From Erysipelotrichaceae bacterium (GTDB lineage: Bacteria; Bacillota_I; Bacilli_A; ML615J-28; CAG-313), in contig SVBG01000010.1 of NCBI GenBank assembly GCA_015059015.1, positions 31,757 to 95,756 on the forward strand: a DNA stretch of 64,000 bases, read 5' to 3'. This document shows, in pieces, positions 31,659-40,600 of this stretch. The notes under the pieces were generated by a model. The model worked only from the letters and a program-made list of their open reading frames with translations, ran no database searches and was not told where the DNA came from. The translations under genes were made by a program, and so were the position numbers. Each line of letters starts with the position of its first letter. Within the stretch, counting starts at the first letter, position 1.

Positions 31659-34388
31659 ATGAAACATTTACAAAGAATTATTTTTAGTATTATTGTTGTT
31701 TGTATTTTATGCGTGAGCGTAAGCTGTGGAAAAAAATACACTGTTAAATTCATAAATGATAATGAAACTATTAAAGAATTTAAAGTTAAAAAGGGAGAAA
31801 AAGTTTCCGCAGAGGCAGTTTCTAAAAACGGATATGAATTTGTTGGATGGTTTTTAAATGATGAATTATATGATTTTGATTTAGAAGTTAAATCTGATAT
31901 TACACTTTCATCTAAATGGAATGCTATAAATTATAATATAATTTATGATATGCATGGTGGCGTAAATAATGAATCAAATCCTGCATCATATAGTGTAGAA
32001 GATGAAGTGGTCCTTTCAGCACCAACAAAAGAAGGTAATAATTTCTTAGGATGGCTTTTAAATGATGAATTAGTTACTAAAATTCCTGCTGGTACTACTG
32101 GAGAATTAAAACTTGAAGCCGTATGGCTTGAAAGATTATATAATATTGTTTATCATTTAGATGGTGGTGAAAATAATTTTAGTAATCCAACTTCGTATAC
32201 AGTTAAAGATAATGTTATATTTAGAGAACCTATTAGAAATGGTTATAATTTTATAGGATGGTATTCAAATGATAAATTAATAACTGAAATTTCTGTTGGT
32301 TCAACTGGCGATTTTGATGTTTTTGCAATGTGGGAAATTGTAAATTATAACATTAATTATCATTTAAATGGTGGTACAAACATTGAAACAAATCCTAATA
32401 CTTTTACGGTAGAAGATGAAATTGTACTTCTAAATCCAAAAAAAGAAGGTTTTAATTTTGTTGGTTGGTTTATTGATGAAGAGTGTACAGTTCTTTTTGA
32501 AAAAATTGAAAAAGGTACAACTGATAATATTGATGTTTATGCAAAATGGGAAAGTGCTGGACCAAGATTTACGGTTTCAGGAACTAAAAAATTTTATGAT
32601 GAAGGTACTACTAAATTAACTGCTAAATTAAGTGCAGGTGTAGAACAACCTACTTACACTTGGAAAGTTGAAAATGAAGAAGTTGCTTTAATTGATACAA
32701 AAGGTAAAAATTATGTTACATTATATGGTACTAATCCTGGAAAGACGATTGTATATGTTACTGCAACTTATCCTGATGGAACAGTTGAATACGTAGAAGT
32801 TGAGGTTGAAGTGTTAGGAAATGACTTTGATATCACTTATGAACTTAATCAAAATGATGCATTGATATTACCGAGTGATGCAATTACTACTTATAATACT
32901 GGTGAAATGCCAGTTAAACTTCCTGTTTTAGAACGAGATTATTATGTATTTGCTGGTTGGATGATTGAAGGTTATGAAGGGATATTCACTGAACTTACTT
33001 TAGAAGATAATATTGATGGAAATTTAATTTTAAGTCCTAAATGGTTATATCCTCATATGAAGTTAAGCTTTGATAATAATTTAGCAACAGTTGAATTAAA
33101 TGAAACTGTCAATTTGCTTGTAGAAGCATTCGATTTTGATGAGAATGTTATTTCAGATGGATTTATTTATAAGAGTTTAAATGAAAATATTGTAACAATT
33201 GATGAAGATGGAATTATTTATGGTACAGCTCTTGGTTATGCTGAAATAATTGTTTGTTTAAAAGAAGACGAATCTATTAATACATCAATTGGTATTACTG
33301 TTACTGAACAATATACATCAATGAATGAAGTTTTAGCATATTTTGTAAGTATTGCAGAAAGTAATAATATAGTTAAAAATATTAAAGTAACTGGATGGCA
33401 AAGAATCTATTCACATGAATTAAGAACAAGTGTAATTGGCTATTTATTTGAAGATTTAGTTATTACTGAAAATATTGCTCCACTTGGTAATGGTGTTCGT
33501 CCAGGAACAATAACTAAAAAAGAATATATTTGTGTTCATGATACTGGTGATGTTGATTTTACTGCAAAAGATTGGAGTAATACTGTATATAACAACTATA
33601 ATCCGTTAACTGGCAAAACATATGGTGCTAGTTATCAATATGTTATTGATGCTAAGGATTGTTATCATAATATTCCCGATAATGAAAGAAGTTTTCATGC
33701 AGGAGATGGAAATAGATCTTATGAAGAAATAGCAAGTGGTATTTATGGAACTGATAAATATCCAACTATTACAATTACTGATGATGGTTATTATGCAATT
33801 AATGGTGAAAAATCAACTATAGTAGCACCAACAGGGCCAAATGGTGAAATCTTAAAAACTTCAGACATTAATGATTATGGAATTCGTTGCGTAATAAGAG
33901 ATGGACAATATTACTTAGGAAAAACATGGTACAGTGAAACTTATCGTAAAATAGGTAACTATGGTGGAAATAATAACTCTATTGGTATTGAGTCTTGTGT
34001 TACTGAAGGTGATGACATTTATTATACTTGGCAACGTCTTGCAAAACTTGTTGCTAAATTAATGGATGAAAATGATTTAACAATTGATGATGTTGTTACT
34101 CATCACTATTTTAGCGGTAAAAATTGTCCACAAACAATGCGTGAAGCTGGATTCTATATGCATTTTAAAAAATTAGTTGAAATTGAATATACTGTTTTAC
34201 AATTTGTAAAACAAGGATATAATATTTCATTTGTATCTAATAATACTGAATATGTAAATAATTTAGGTCGAGTTATTAAAACATCACCTGTTGCAAAAAC
34301 AGTAAGCTATACAATTAATGTGGAAAAAGATGGTATTACTAATTCAATAACTTTATCCTCTGTAATCCAATTTACACCATATTTATAA
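31659..34388 (+). CDS. Surface lipoprotein: InlB-type repeats plus N-acetylmuramoyl-L-alanine amidase domain
   Basis: 909 residues. Lipoprotein signal with lipobox SVSC, Cys23. Listeria-Bacteroides (InlB/Flg_new) beta-repeats run from about 25 to 305 (each with a Y-x-GW pattern such as YEFVGWF), then an Ig-like part (about 307-385), another InlB repeat (390-470), a BIG2-like domain and a C-terminal Amidase_2 domain at about 560-845. Zinc ligands visible: His in ICVHDTGD and the His/Cys of THHYFSGKNCP. The amidase cuts the peptide off muramic acid. The C-terminus of the giant protein at 37644 has the same enzyme domain. Probably a cell-surface wall hydrolase. Confidence 0.85.
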   Translation: MKHLQRIIFSIIVVCILCVSVSCGKKYTVKFINDNETIKEFKVKKGEKVSAEAVSKNGYEFVGWFLNDELYDFDLEVKSDITLSSKWNAINYNIIYDMHGGVNNESNPASYSVEDEVVLSAPTKEGNNFLGWLLNDELVTKIPAGTTGELKLEAVWLERLYNIVYHLDGGENNFSNPTSYTVKDNVIFREPIRNGYNFIGWYSNDKLITEISVGSTGDFDVFAMWEIVNYNINYHLNGGTNIETNPNTFTVEDEIVLLNPKKEGFNFVGWFIDEECTVLFEKIEKGTTDNIDVYAKWESAGPRFTVSGTKKFYDEGTTKLTAKLSAGVEQPTYTWKVENEEVALIDTKGKNYVTLYGTNPGKTIVYVTATYPDGTVEYVEVEVEVLGNDFDITYELNQNDALILPSDAITTYNTGEMPVKLPVLERDYYVFAGWMIEGYEGIFTELTLEDNIDGNLILSPKWLYPHMKLSFDNNLATVELNETVNLLVEAFDFDENVISDGFIYKSLNENIVTIDEDGIIYGTALGYAEIIVCLKEDESINTSIGITVTEQYTSMNEVLAYFVSIAESNNIVKNIKVTGWQRIYSHELRTSVIGYLFEDLVITENIAPLGNGVRPGTITKKEYICVHDTGDVDFTAKDWSNTVYNNYNPLTGKTYGASYQYVIDAKDCYHNIPDNERSFHAGDGNRSYEEIASGIYGTDKYPTITITDDGYYAINGEKSTIVAPTGPNGEILKTSDINDYGIRCVIRDGQYYLGKTWYSETYRKIGNYGGNNNSIGIESCVTEGDDIYYTWQRLAKLVAKLMDENDLTIDDVVTHHYFSGKNCPQTMREAGFYMHFKKLVEIEYTVLQFVKQGYNISFVSNNTEYVNNLGRVIKTSPVAKTVSYTINVEKDGITNSITLSSVIQFTPYL

Positions 34389-34391
34389 GAT

Positions 34392-34404
34392 AAAATAGAG
34401 GTAT
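34392..34404 (+). terminator. Left arm of a terminator split by the IS element
   Basis: AAAATAGAGGTAT pairs with ATGCCTCTATTTT at 35761-35773 (13 bp, one T-G wobble), followed there by more T. Removing the IS and one copy of its 5-bp target duplication restores a hairpin with a 7-base loop behind the 909-residue gene. Confidence 0.75.
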
Positions 34405-34445
34405 GATGAATGAAATAGTCAAGTAAAAGTAGACACAAAAAGAAA

Positions 34446-35261
34446 TTATTTAAATCCCTGTTCAGTTCTATACTGAACGGGGGTTTTATATTTTAATGAA
34501 TAAGCTAATCTTTTCGTGTTAAAATAATTAATATAGGCATTTATTTCTATATTAATATCTTCTGCTAAATATATTTTAAAGTCCTTGTATAATTCATTTT
34601 TAATCCAACCATTTAAAGATTCTATTACAGGATTATCTGTAGGTGTTCCTGCTCGACTCATTGATCTTTTTATGGTATAATTCTCATGTAGCTTGTTGAA
34701 AGCTTTTGAGGAATATATTGAGCCTTGGTCAGTGTGGAAAGTGGTTTCAAGGTCTTTATATCCTCTTTTTATTTTCTCTTCTAAAAATTTTTTACAGGCA
34801 TTAAAATGATTGTTAACACCATTACCATGTTTTGACAATTGTATATCATAACTTATTATTTCATTATTGTAAACATCAATATAATAGGTCCAATCATAAC
34901 TTTTACCTCTACAATAAATTATTGTTGTATCGGATACAACAACTTCAAAAGGTCTAGAAGGATTAAAGTTTCCATTTACTATATTAGGATAAGTTATACT
35001 TTCTTCACCTCTTGGAATATATGTTTTACGCGCTTTTGAACGTATATTTAAACTTTTACATACTTTATGACATAAATTATCGCTAAATACCCATCCAGTT
35101 TTATTTCTAATGTTTTGGGCTATAGATCTGTATCCATAAGTTGAATGATGCTTATGGATATTTTTTATTTTTTCCGTTAGTGCTATTCTATTCTTTTTAT
35201 AGTTATTTATTGTTCCTTTACGGTCTAGCCATTTATAGTATCCGCTTCTTGAAACATTCAT
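34446..35261 (-). CDS. IS3-family transposase OrfB (DDE catalytic part)
   Basis: 271 residues from the first ATG; in the intact element it is probably made mainly as an OrfAB fusion. An HTH_21 region (GYRSIAQNIRNKTGW) is followed by the rve DDE domain: Asp in VVSDTTI, Asp in FHTDQGS and Glu in NPVIESLNGW. No internal stop, so likely active. The -1 frame upstream stays open into orfA. Confidence 0.92.
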   Translation of the reverse strand: MNVSRSGYYKWLDRKGTINNYKKNRIALTEKIKNIHKHHSTYGYRSIAQNIRNKTGWVFSDNLCHKVCKSLNIRSKARKTYIPRGEESITYPNIVNGNFNPSRPFEVVVSDTTIIYCRGKSYDWTYYIDVYNNEIISYDIQLSKHGNGVNNHFNACKKFLEEKIKRGYKDLETTFHTDQGSIYSSKAFNKLHENYTIKRSMSRAGTPTDNPVIESLNGWIKNELYKDFKIYLAEDINIEINAYINYFNTKRLAYSLKYKTPVQYRTEQGFK

Positions 35262-35308
35262 TACTTTACATAGCGATTTAATATTATAATCCCGAGAAAG
35301 AGTCTCTA

Positions 35309-35674
35309 CTATTTCATATTCTTTTCTGATAATTTCTCTTGGGCTAAAAGAACATCCTTCTCGGTGTACCCTTTTTTTAATCTTTCTACCTCAATTTTAT
35401 ACAACATTAATTCATATTCTAATTTTTCAATATCAGTTAATTCTTTTCGTCTTGAATATTTAGCTAATGGATTACCAGGCTTGCGTTTATTCTCTAGTGC
35501 TTCTAATCCACCTTCATTATATTGTTTCATCCATTTCCAAAATAATGATGTACTAAGATTAAATTCTCTTGTTACCTCTAAATATGTTTTTTCTCCATTC
35601 ATAACCATTAATACAAATTTTAATTTTTCTTCTTTTGACCATTCTCTATTTTTACCACCTTTAGGTCTTCCCAT
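35309..35674 (-). CDS. IS3-family transposase OrfA (HTH part) with frameshift site
   Basis: 121 residues: an N-terminal HTH (WSKEEKLKFVLMVMNGEKTY and then LEVTREFNLSTSLFWKWMKQ), then a leucine-rich coiled region (about 77-100). A run of seven A (minus strand, 35372-35378) in the frame TTA-AAA-AAA-GGG is a slippery heptamer. The -1 frame from it is open to the orfB ATG, consistent with programmed -1 frameshifting. Confidence 0.9.
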   Translation of the reverse strand: MGRPKGGKNREWSKEEKLKFVLMVMNGEKTYLEVTREFNLSTSLFWKWMKQYNEGGLEALENKRKPGNPLAKYSRRKELTDIEKLEYELMLYKIEVERLKKGYTEKDVLLAQEKLSEKNMK

Positions 35675-35789
35675 AGTATCAACTCCTTTACTTTATTATA
35701 ACACATCAAAAAAACGTAGACTCTTTTTGTGTCTACGTTTAGTTTATCATTTCAATGAAAATGCCTCTATTTTTTGATTCCTAAATAAA

Positions 35790-35818
35790 TTGCTTTTATT
35801 GAAAAAATATGTTACAAT
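35790..35818 (+). promoter_or_regulatory. Promoter of the 510-residue lipoprotein gene
   Basis: TTGCTT (35790-35795), 17 bases, TACAAT (35813-35818). It lies just right of the split terminator arm, so the IS did not destroy it. Confidence 0.5.
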
Positions 35819-35849
35819 TAAGGAAAAAAACATTGTTTAGGAGATAAAA

Positions 35850-37382
35850 ATGAAGTTTAAAAGAAATGTTTTTATAATTGTGATCTTTGTATTATTTATT
35901 GTTGGTTGCTGTAAATCGCAAATGTATAAAAAAGTAAAAGGTGAAACGTTAAAACCTGAATTGAGTTTTGTTTCATATAATATATCTTATAGTGAATACA
36001 TTTATCTAATGGTAGCTGTTGGAACTAATAATATAGATAATTCAGTAAATCCAGTAAAACTTTTATTTTGGGATAGTGAACAAACTGAATATACTATTGA
36101 AAATGCAGACTATGTTAGTTTAGCAAATGGTAATGCGACAGTTAGTGGGCAAAAATGTTTAATTTATTATTCAAATGGAATTGCTGCTAAAAAAATGGCT
36201 GATAATATATATATGCGTGCTTATGCAGAAATAGATGGTGAAAAAATTTATTCAGATGTAACAACATATAGCGTTGTACAGTATGTTAGAGATCGCATTA
36301 ACAGTGGTAAGAGTACAGAAGAACAAATAAATTTATATAATGCGTTATTAAATTACGGAACTGCGGCTCAAATACTGTTTGATTATAATACTAATAGCCT
36401 TGCTAATGAAATTATAAATAGTAAATCTGTTAAACGTGCTGTAAATTTAACAACTAAGTTAAGTATAGTTTCATATAATATATCTTATAGTGAATACATT
36501 TATCTAATGGTAGCTGTTGGAACTAATAATATAGATAATTCAGTAAATCCAGTAAAACTTTTATTTTGGGATAGTGAACAAACTGAATATACTATAGAGA
36601 ATGCAAACTATGTTAGTTTAGCAAATGGTAATGCGACAGTTAGTGGGCAAAAATGTTTAATTTATTATTCAAATGGAATTGCTGCTAAAAAAATGGCTGA
36701 TAATATATACATGCGTGCTTATGTAGAAATAGATGGTGAAAAAATTTATTCAGATGTTGTTCAATATAGTGTTCCTAATTATGTTGAAGATCGAATTACT
36801 AATGTAAATTGTTCTGAAAAACAACTTGATTTATATAAAGCGTTATTAGACTATGGCACTGCTGCTCAAATTTTATTTGATTATAATGCTAATAATCTTG
36901 CAAATGAAAATTTTGCAATGATTTCAATAGAAAATGGAACTTTATCCAATGAAACAAGCAAATATATGTATTTAATTGGGCAAAATGTTACAGTTACTGC
37001 TGATAAGTTAGATGATAAAGAGTTCTTATATTGGCAAGATAGTAATGAAAATATTGTTAGTTATGATGAAACATTTGAATTTATTACTAGTGAAGATGAG
37101 AATTTTAAAGCTGTATATACGAATATTATTGATATAAATATTAATACAATTAATTTAAATATTATTAAAAATAATAATTTATCATGGTGTGATATTACTG
37201 CTGAAAATTCTACTGATTTGGTTTATATTAATATAACTGTATCAATTAATGATGAAGCATATATGAATTCATTTTATAAGTTAATTGTAAATGGTAGTGT
37301 TATTTCAGAGTCAAAATTACAAATTTCTGATAATAAAATTATTTATGTAATGGAAGACCCTAATTGGTCGGATTTTGTATAA
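35850..37382 (+). CDS. Lipoprotein with homogenised internal tandem repeat
   Basis: 510 residues. Lipobox FIVGC at about 16-20. Two repeats of 166 residues (start near residues 40 and 206) share the block YSEYIYLMVAVGTNNIDNSV and end in a helical part with YGTAAQILFDYN. The first 287 bp of the repeats are 98% identical but the following parts are only moderately similar, so the match reflects recent conversion. The C-terminus has an InlB-like repeat remnant (FLYWQDSNENI) and a further beta domain. No enzyme motif. It sits between two amidase lipoproteins; a surface structural or binding role is a guess. Confidence 0.75.
   Translation: MKFKRNVFIIVIFVLFIVGCCKSQMYKKVKGETLKPELSFVSYNISYSEYIYLMVAVGTNNIDNSVNPVKLLFWDSEQTEYTIENADYVSLANGNATVSGQKCLIYYSNGIAAKKMADNIYMRAYAEIDGEKIYSDVTTYSVVQYVRDRINSGKSTEEQINLYNALLNYGTAAQILFDYNTNSLANEIINSKSVKRAVNLTTKLSIVSYNISYSEYIYLMVAVGTNNIDNSVNPVKLLFWDSEQTEYTIENANYVSLANGNATVSGQKCLIYYSNGIAAKKMADNIYMRAYVEIDGEKIYSDVVQYSVPNYVEDRITNVNCSEKQLDLYKALLDYGTAAQILFDYNANNLANENFAMISIENGTLSNETSKYMYLIGQNVTVTADKLDDKEFLYWQDSNENIVSYDETFEFITSEDENFKAVYTNIIDININTINLNIIKNNNLSWCDITAENSTDLVYINITVSINDEAYMNSFYKLIVNGSVISESKLQISDNKIIYVMEDPNWSDFV
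35973..36259 (+). repeat. Internal repeat copy 1
   Basis: 287 bp, repeated 498 bases downstream (36471-36757) with only five differences that I count. Sequence beyond the repeat's right end diverges strongly. Confidence 0.9.
36471..36757 (+). repeat. Internal repeat copy 2
   Basis: Partner of 35973-36259; same reading frame (offset 498 = 166 codons). Confidence 0.9.
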
Positions 37383-37419
37383 AAAATTAATTAAATATAA
37401 ATAAATAAATAATAAATGT

Positions 37420-37470
37420 AAATAGCTGAAGCATTAATAGAAAATTACTATTGTTGCTTCAGCTATTTTA
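37420..37470 (+). terminator. Terminator of the 510-residue lipoprotein gene
   Basis: A 13-bp stem AAATAGCTGAAGC / GCTTCAGCTATTT with an inner AATAG/CTATT stem and a T-rich end. Confidence 0.75.
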
Positions 37471-37577
37471 TATAAACTTTTTAATTTGAAGTAGGAAAAA
37501 TTTAATAAGAAAATAAGTGAAAATTATTATTTTTTTGGGCTATAATTTAAAAAATAATAAAAATACTATGAAAACGC

Positions 37578-37606
37578 TTGTCAAAAAAATAAAAAAGTGT
37601 TATAAT
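37578..37606 (+). promoter_or_regulatory. Strong promoter of the giant lipoprotein gene
   Basis: TTGTCA (37578-37583), 17 bases, TATAAT (37601-37606), followed by an AAGGAGAA ribosome site. It fits the expression-type codon use of the gene. Confidence 0.7.
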
Positions 37607-37643
37607 AAAGTGTAAAAAGTTCGAAAGGAAAAGGAGAATTTAC

Positions 37644-40600
37644 ATGAATTTGAGAAAAAGAATTTTCTTAGTTTTAGTGTCTCTACTTGTAGTTTTAGGT
37701 ATCGCTGCGTGTACATCTGCTGCTGATACAGTAAAAATTGCTTTCGGAAGCGATGATTATACTGTTAGAGAAGGCCAAACTATTAGTTTAGACATTAATA
37801 TTTCTGCTGGTTCAAACTATGATGTTAATAAAGTTAGAAAAGAACTTATTTATACATCTAGTGATCCAAATGTTGCCAAATTTGTTGACGGTAAGTTAAT
37901 AGGTGTTGGCATGGGTGAAACTGAAATTAAAGTTGAATGGTCACAAAAGGCTATCGTTTTTGATAAGGCACACGTTACTGTATTTACAAATGAAACACCT
38001 GATATCGTGTTTACTGAATACAGTCCTAACATGCTAAAGGGTTCTGTTCAAACAATTAATTATAGATTTGACCCTATTTATTCTGACGCACCAGTTAGAT
38101 GGGAATCTGCTAATCCAGATCTTGCAGTTGTTGATCAAAATGGTCAAGTTACAGCTGTTGGTGTTGGTGAAGCTACTATTATTGCCTATGTTTCAGATGG
38201 TGTTGCAGAAACTGCATTCGTAGTAAAAATTAACATTGAAGAAAGTGATTTTGCTATTGAATACGTATTAAATGGTGGTGTTAACTCTGAAGAAAACCCT
38301 GCTGGTTATAATACTTTACTTACTCCACTTGAATTAAAAGCTGCTACTAGAGAAGGCTACACATTTGCTGGTTGGTATGCTGATGAAGCATGTACAGTTA
38401 AAGCTGGAACTATTGCTGAAGGTTCAAAAGGTGATGTTAAAGTTTATGCTAAATGGAATATTATAACATACAACATTAGCTATGAATTAGCTGGTGGTGT
38501 TAATGCTGAAGGTAACCCTGCTACTTACAATGTTGAAGATCAAATCACATTAGCTGAACCTACTAAAGTTGGTTATAACTTTGCTGGTTGGTATGCTGAT
38601 GCTGAATATACAGTTGCTGCTGATAAGGTTAATAAAGGTACTACTGGTGATTTAACAGTTTATGCTAAATGGGAAGTTGTAACTTATAACATTAACTATG
38701 ATTTAGATGGTGGTATTAATGCAGAAGGTAATCCTGCTACATTCACTATTGAAGATGAAATCGTATTAGCTGAACCTACTAAAGAAAATCATTCATTCTT
38801 AGGATGGGTTGATGCTGAAGGTAATGCTGTAACTACTATTGCTTTAGGTACAACTGGTGATGTTGCTGTTAAAGCTACATGGAAATTAAATGCATTTAAT
38901 ATTACTTATGACCTAAATGGTGGTTCATTTGTATCTCCATATGCATATGCAAATCATGCTGAAGTTGTTGCTGATTTCGTTAAAGATTTCAATGCTCATT
39001 CTGGTAAAACAGTTAAAGCTGATGGTTCTGACTTCTTTGCAAGATCTTATATGGGTGATGGTTCAAGTGCTGGTTATAAATTCTTAACAAGTGCTGAATA
39101 CGGAGCTAAATGGGCTTGGTTATTGAATTTAATTAATGATGCACGTGTTGCTAGAGGTAAAGCTGTATTAGCTGCTACTGATGGACAAGCTGAAGCTCGT
39201 GGTGAAGTTCATACATTCTTAAATCTTACTGGTACTACAAATACTGCTGGTTATGGTTCAGATCATACTGGTTTAACATTTGAAGCTTATGCTGCTAAGT
39301 ATTTACCTACTAATCCAGAAATTCCTGCTGTTGTTTATCAATATGAAGTAGGTGTTGAAACATTATTACCTCTTGCTGAAAAAGAAGGTTATAAATTCTT
39401 AGGATGGGGTGTTGCAAAAGAAGAAACTATTACAGCTTCTGCTAATAGTAACTTCTGGGGTAACTATGCTAACCATATCTTCATATTCAAGAAGGGTGCT
39501 GTTACTTCTGCATTATATTCATTCAGAGTATCTATTACAATGCAAGAAGATGGTTCTTATGTTGTATCTGCAATTGGTAAATCAGGTGATGGAGCATATG
39601 ATTACTCAGGTGATTATGTATTAATGATTTCTGACAGTTATGGTCAAGTTGCTGATACTGCTGCATTCAAAGAAGCTGTTCAAGTAGGTGACGTTGTTAA
39701 CTTTGTTGGTGATCCTGCAACTGGTAATGCTACAGTTGAATTAATGAAAGTTTACAATAAGATTTCTGCTGATACAGTTGGTGATCTTAACTTAACTGCT
39801 TTATATGCTGAATTAAAAGATAATTATGCATTATCATATGATTTAAACGGTGGTACATTATCTGCAAATGCTCCTGTTGAATACTTATGTTCTACTGGAT
39901 TAAAATTAGAAATGACTGCTTCTAAACCTGGTTATGAATTCACTGGTTGGAGTTTATCTAAGGGTGGTGCAATCGTTACTGAAATTCCTCAAGGAACAAG
40001 AGGCGATGTTACATTATATGCAAATTATAAAGCTGCTACTTATAAGATTGAATATGAATTAAACGGTGGTACATTCTCTGTTGATTCTGTTGCTTATATT
40101 TATGATAATTATGATGCATTAGTTGCTGACTTCTTAGCTGATTATGCTGGAAAATATGGTTTAACTGGTTTAACTGCTGTTAACTTCTATACTAAGACTT
40201 CTTCATTTGGTGTTGCTCCATTCTGGAATGATGCTGAACTTGCTGCTAAATGGTCATGGTTACAAGAATTTATCTTAACTTACAATGAAAATTATAGTGG
40301 TTTATCTTATATGAAGAATGCTTCAAGTGCTGCTAACTATAATAAGTATTGGCGTGCTAATTTAGCTGCATTCTTACAACAAGGCAAATTAACTTCTCCA
40401 CTTACTATGGACTTTACTGGTCTAGATACTGAAAGTTGGTGGGAAGCTAATGTTCCTACAAAAGTTGTTACTGTTGCTGCTAATCCTAAGTATGAATATA
40501 CTGTTGAAGAATTACCATTTACTCTTGAAGTTCCAATGCGTGATGGTGTTGAATTCATTGGTTGGTGCTTAAATGATAAATATCGTAAGACATTCTTAGA

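Larger units (their letters stand above)
34411..35754 (-). mobile_element. Complete IS3-family insertion sequence, 1344 bp
   Basis: Inverted repeats of 33 bp at 34411-34443 and 35722-35754 (inner 15 bases identical, the outer part imperfect, both beginning TGAAAT at the outer edge). A 5-bp direct repeat ATGAA flanks it (34406-34410 and 35755-35759). It carries orfA and orfB of an IS3-type transposase on the minus strand. It sits inside a terminator loop. Confidence 0.9.

Noticed and set aside
34839..35039. Plus-strand frames antisense to the IS transposase genes
   Set aside because: Shadows of orfB and orfA; the DDE motifs on the minus strand are decisive.
37571..37585. Possible cre (CcpA) site TGAAAACGCTTGTCA at the giant gene promoter
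   Set aside because: Half-sites look right but the spacing is one base too long for the 14-base consensus, and it overlaps the -35 box by chance-like sequence.
39409..39624. Plus-strand 71-residue frame inside the giant gene
   Set aside because: Out-of-frame shadow of the 2736-residue gene, whose repeats and codon bias prove the main frame.
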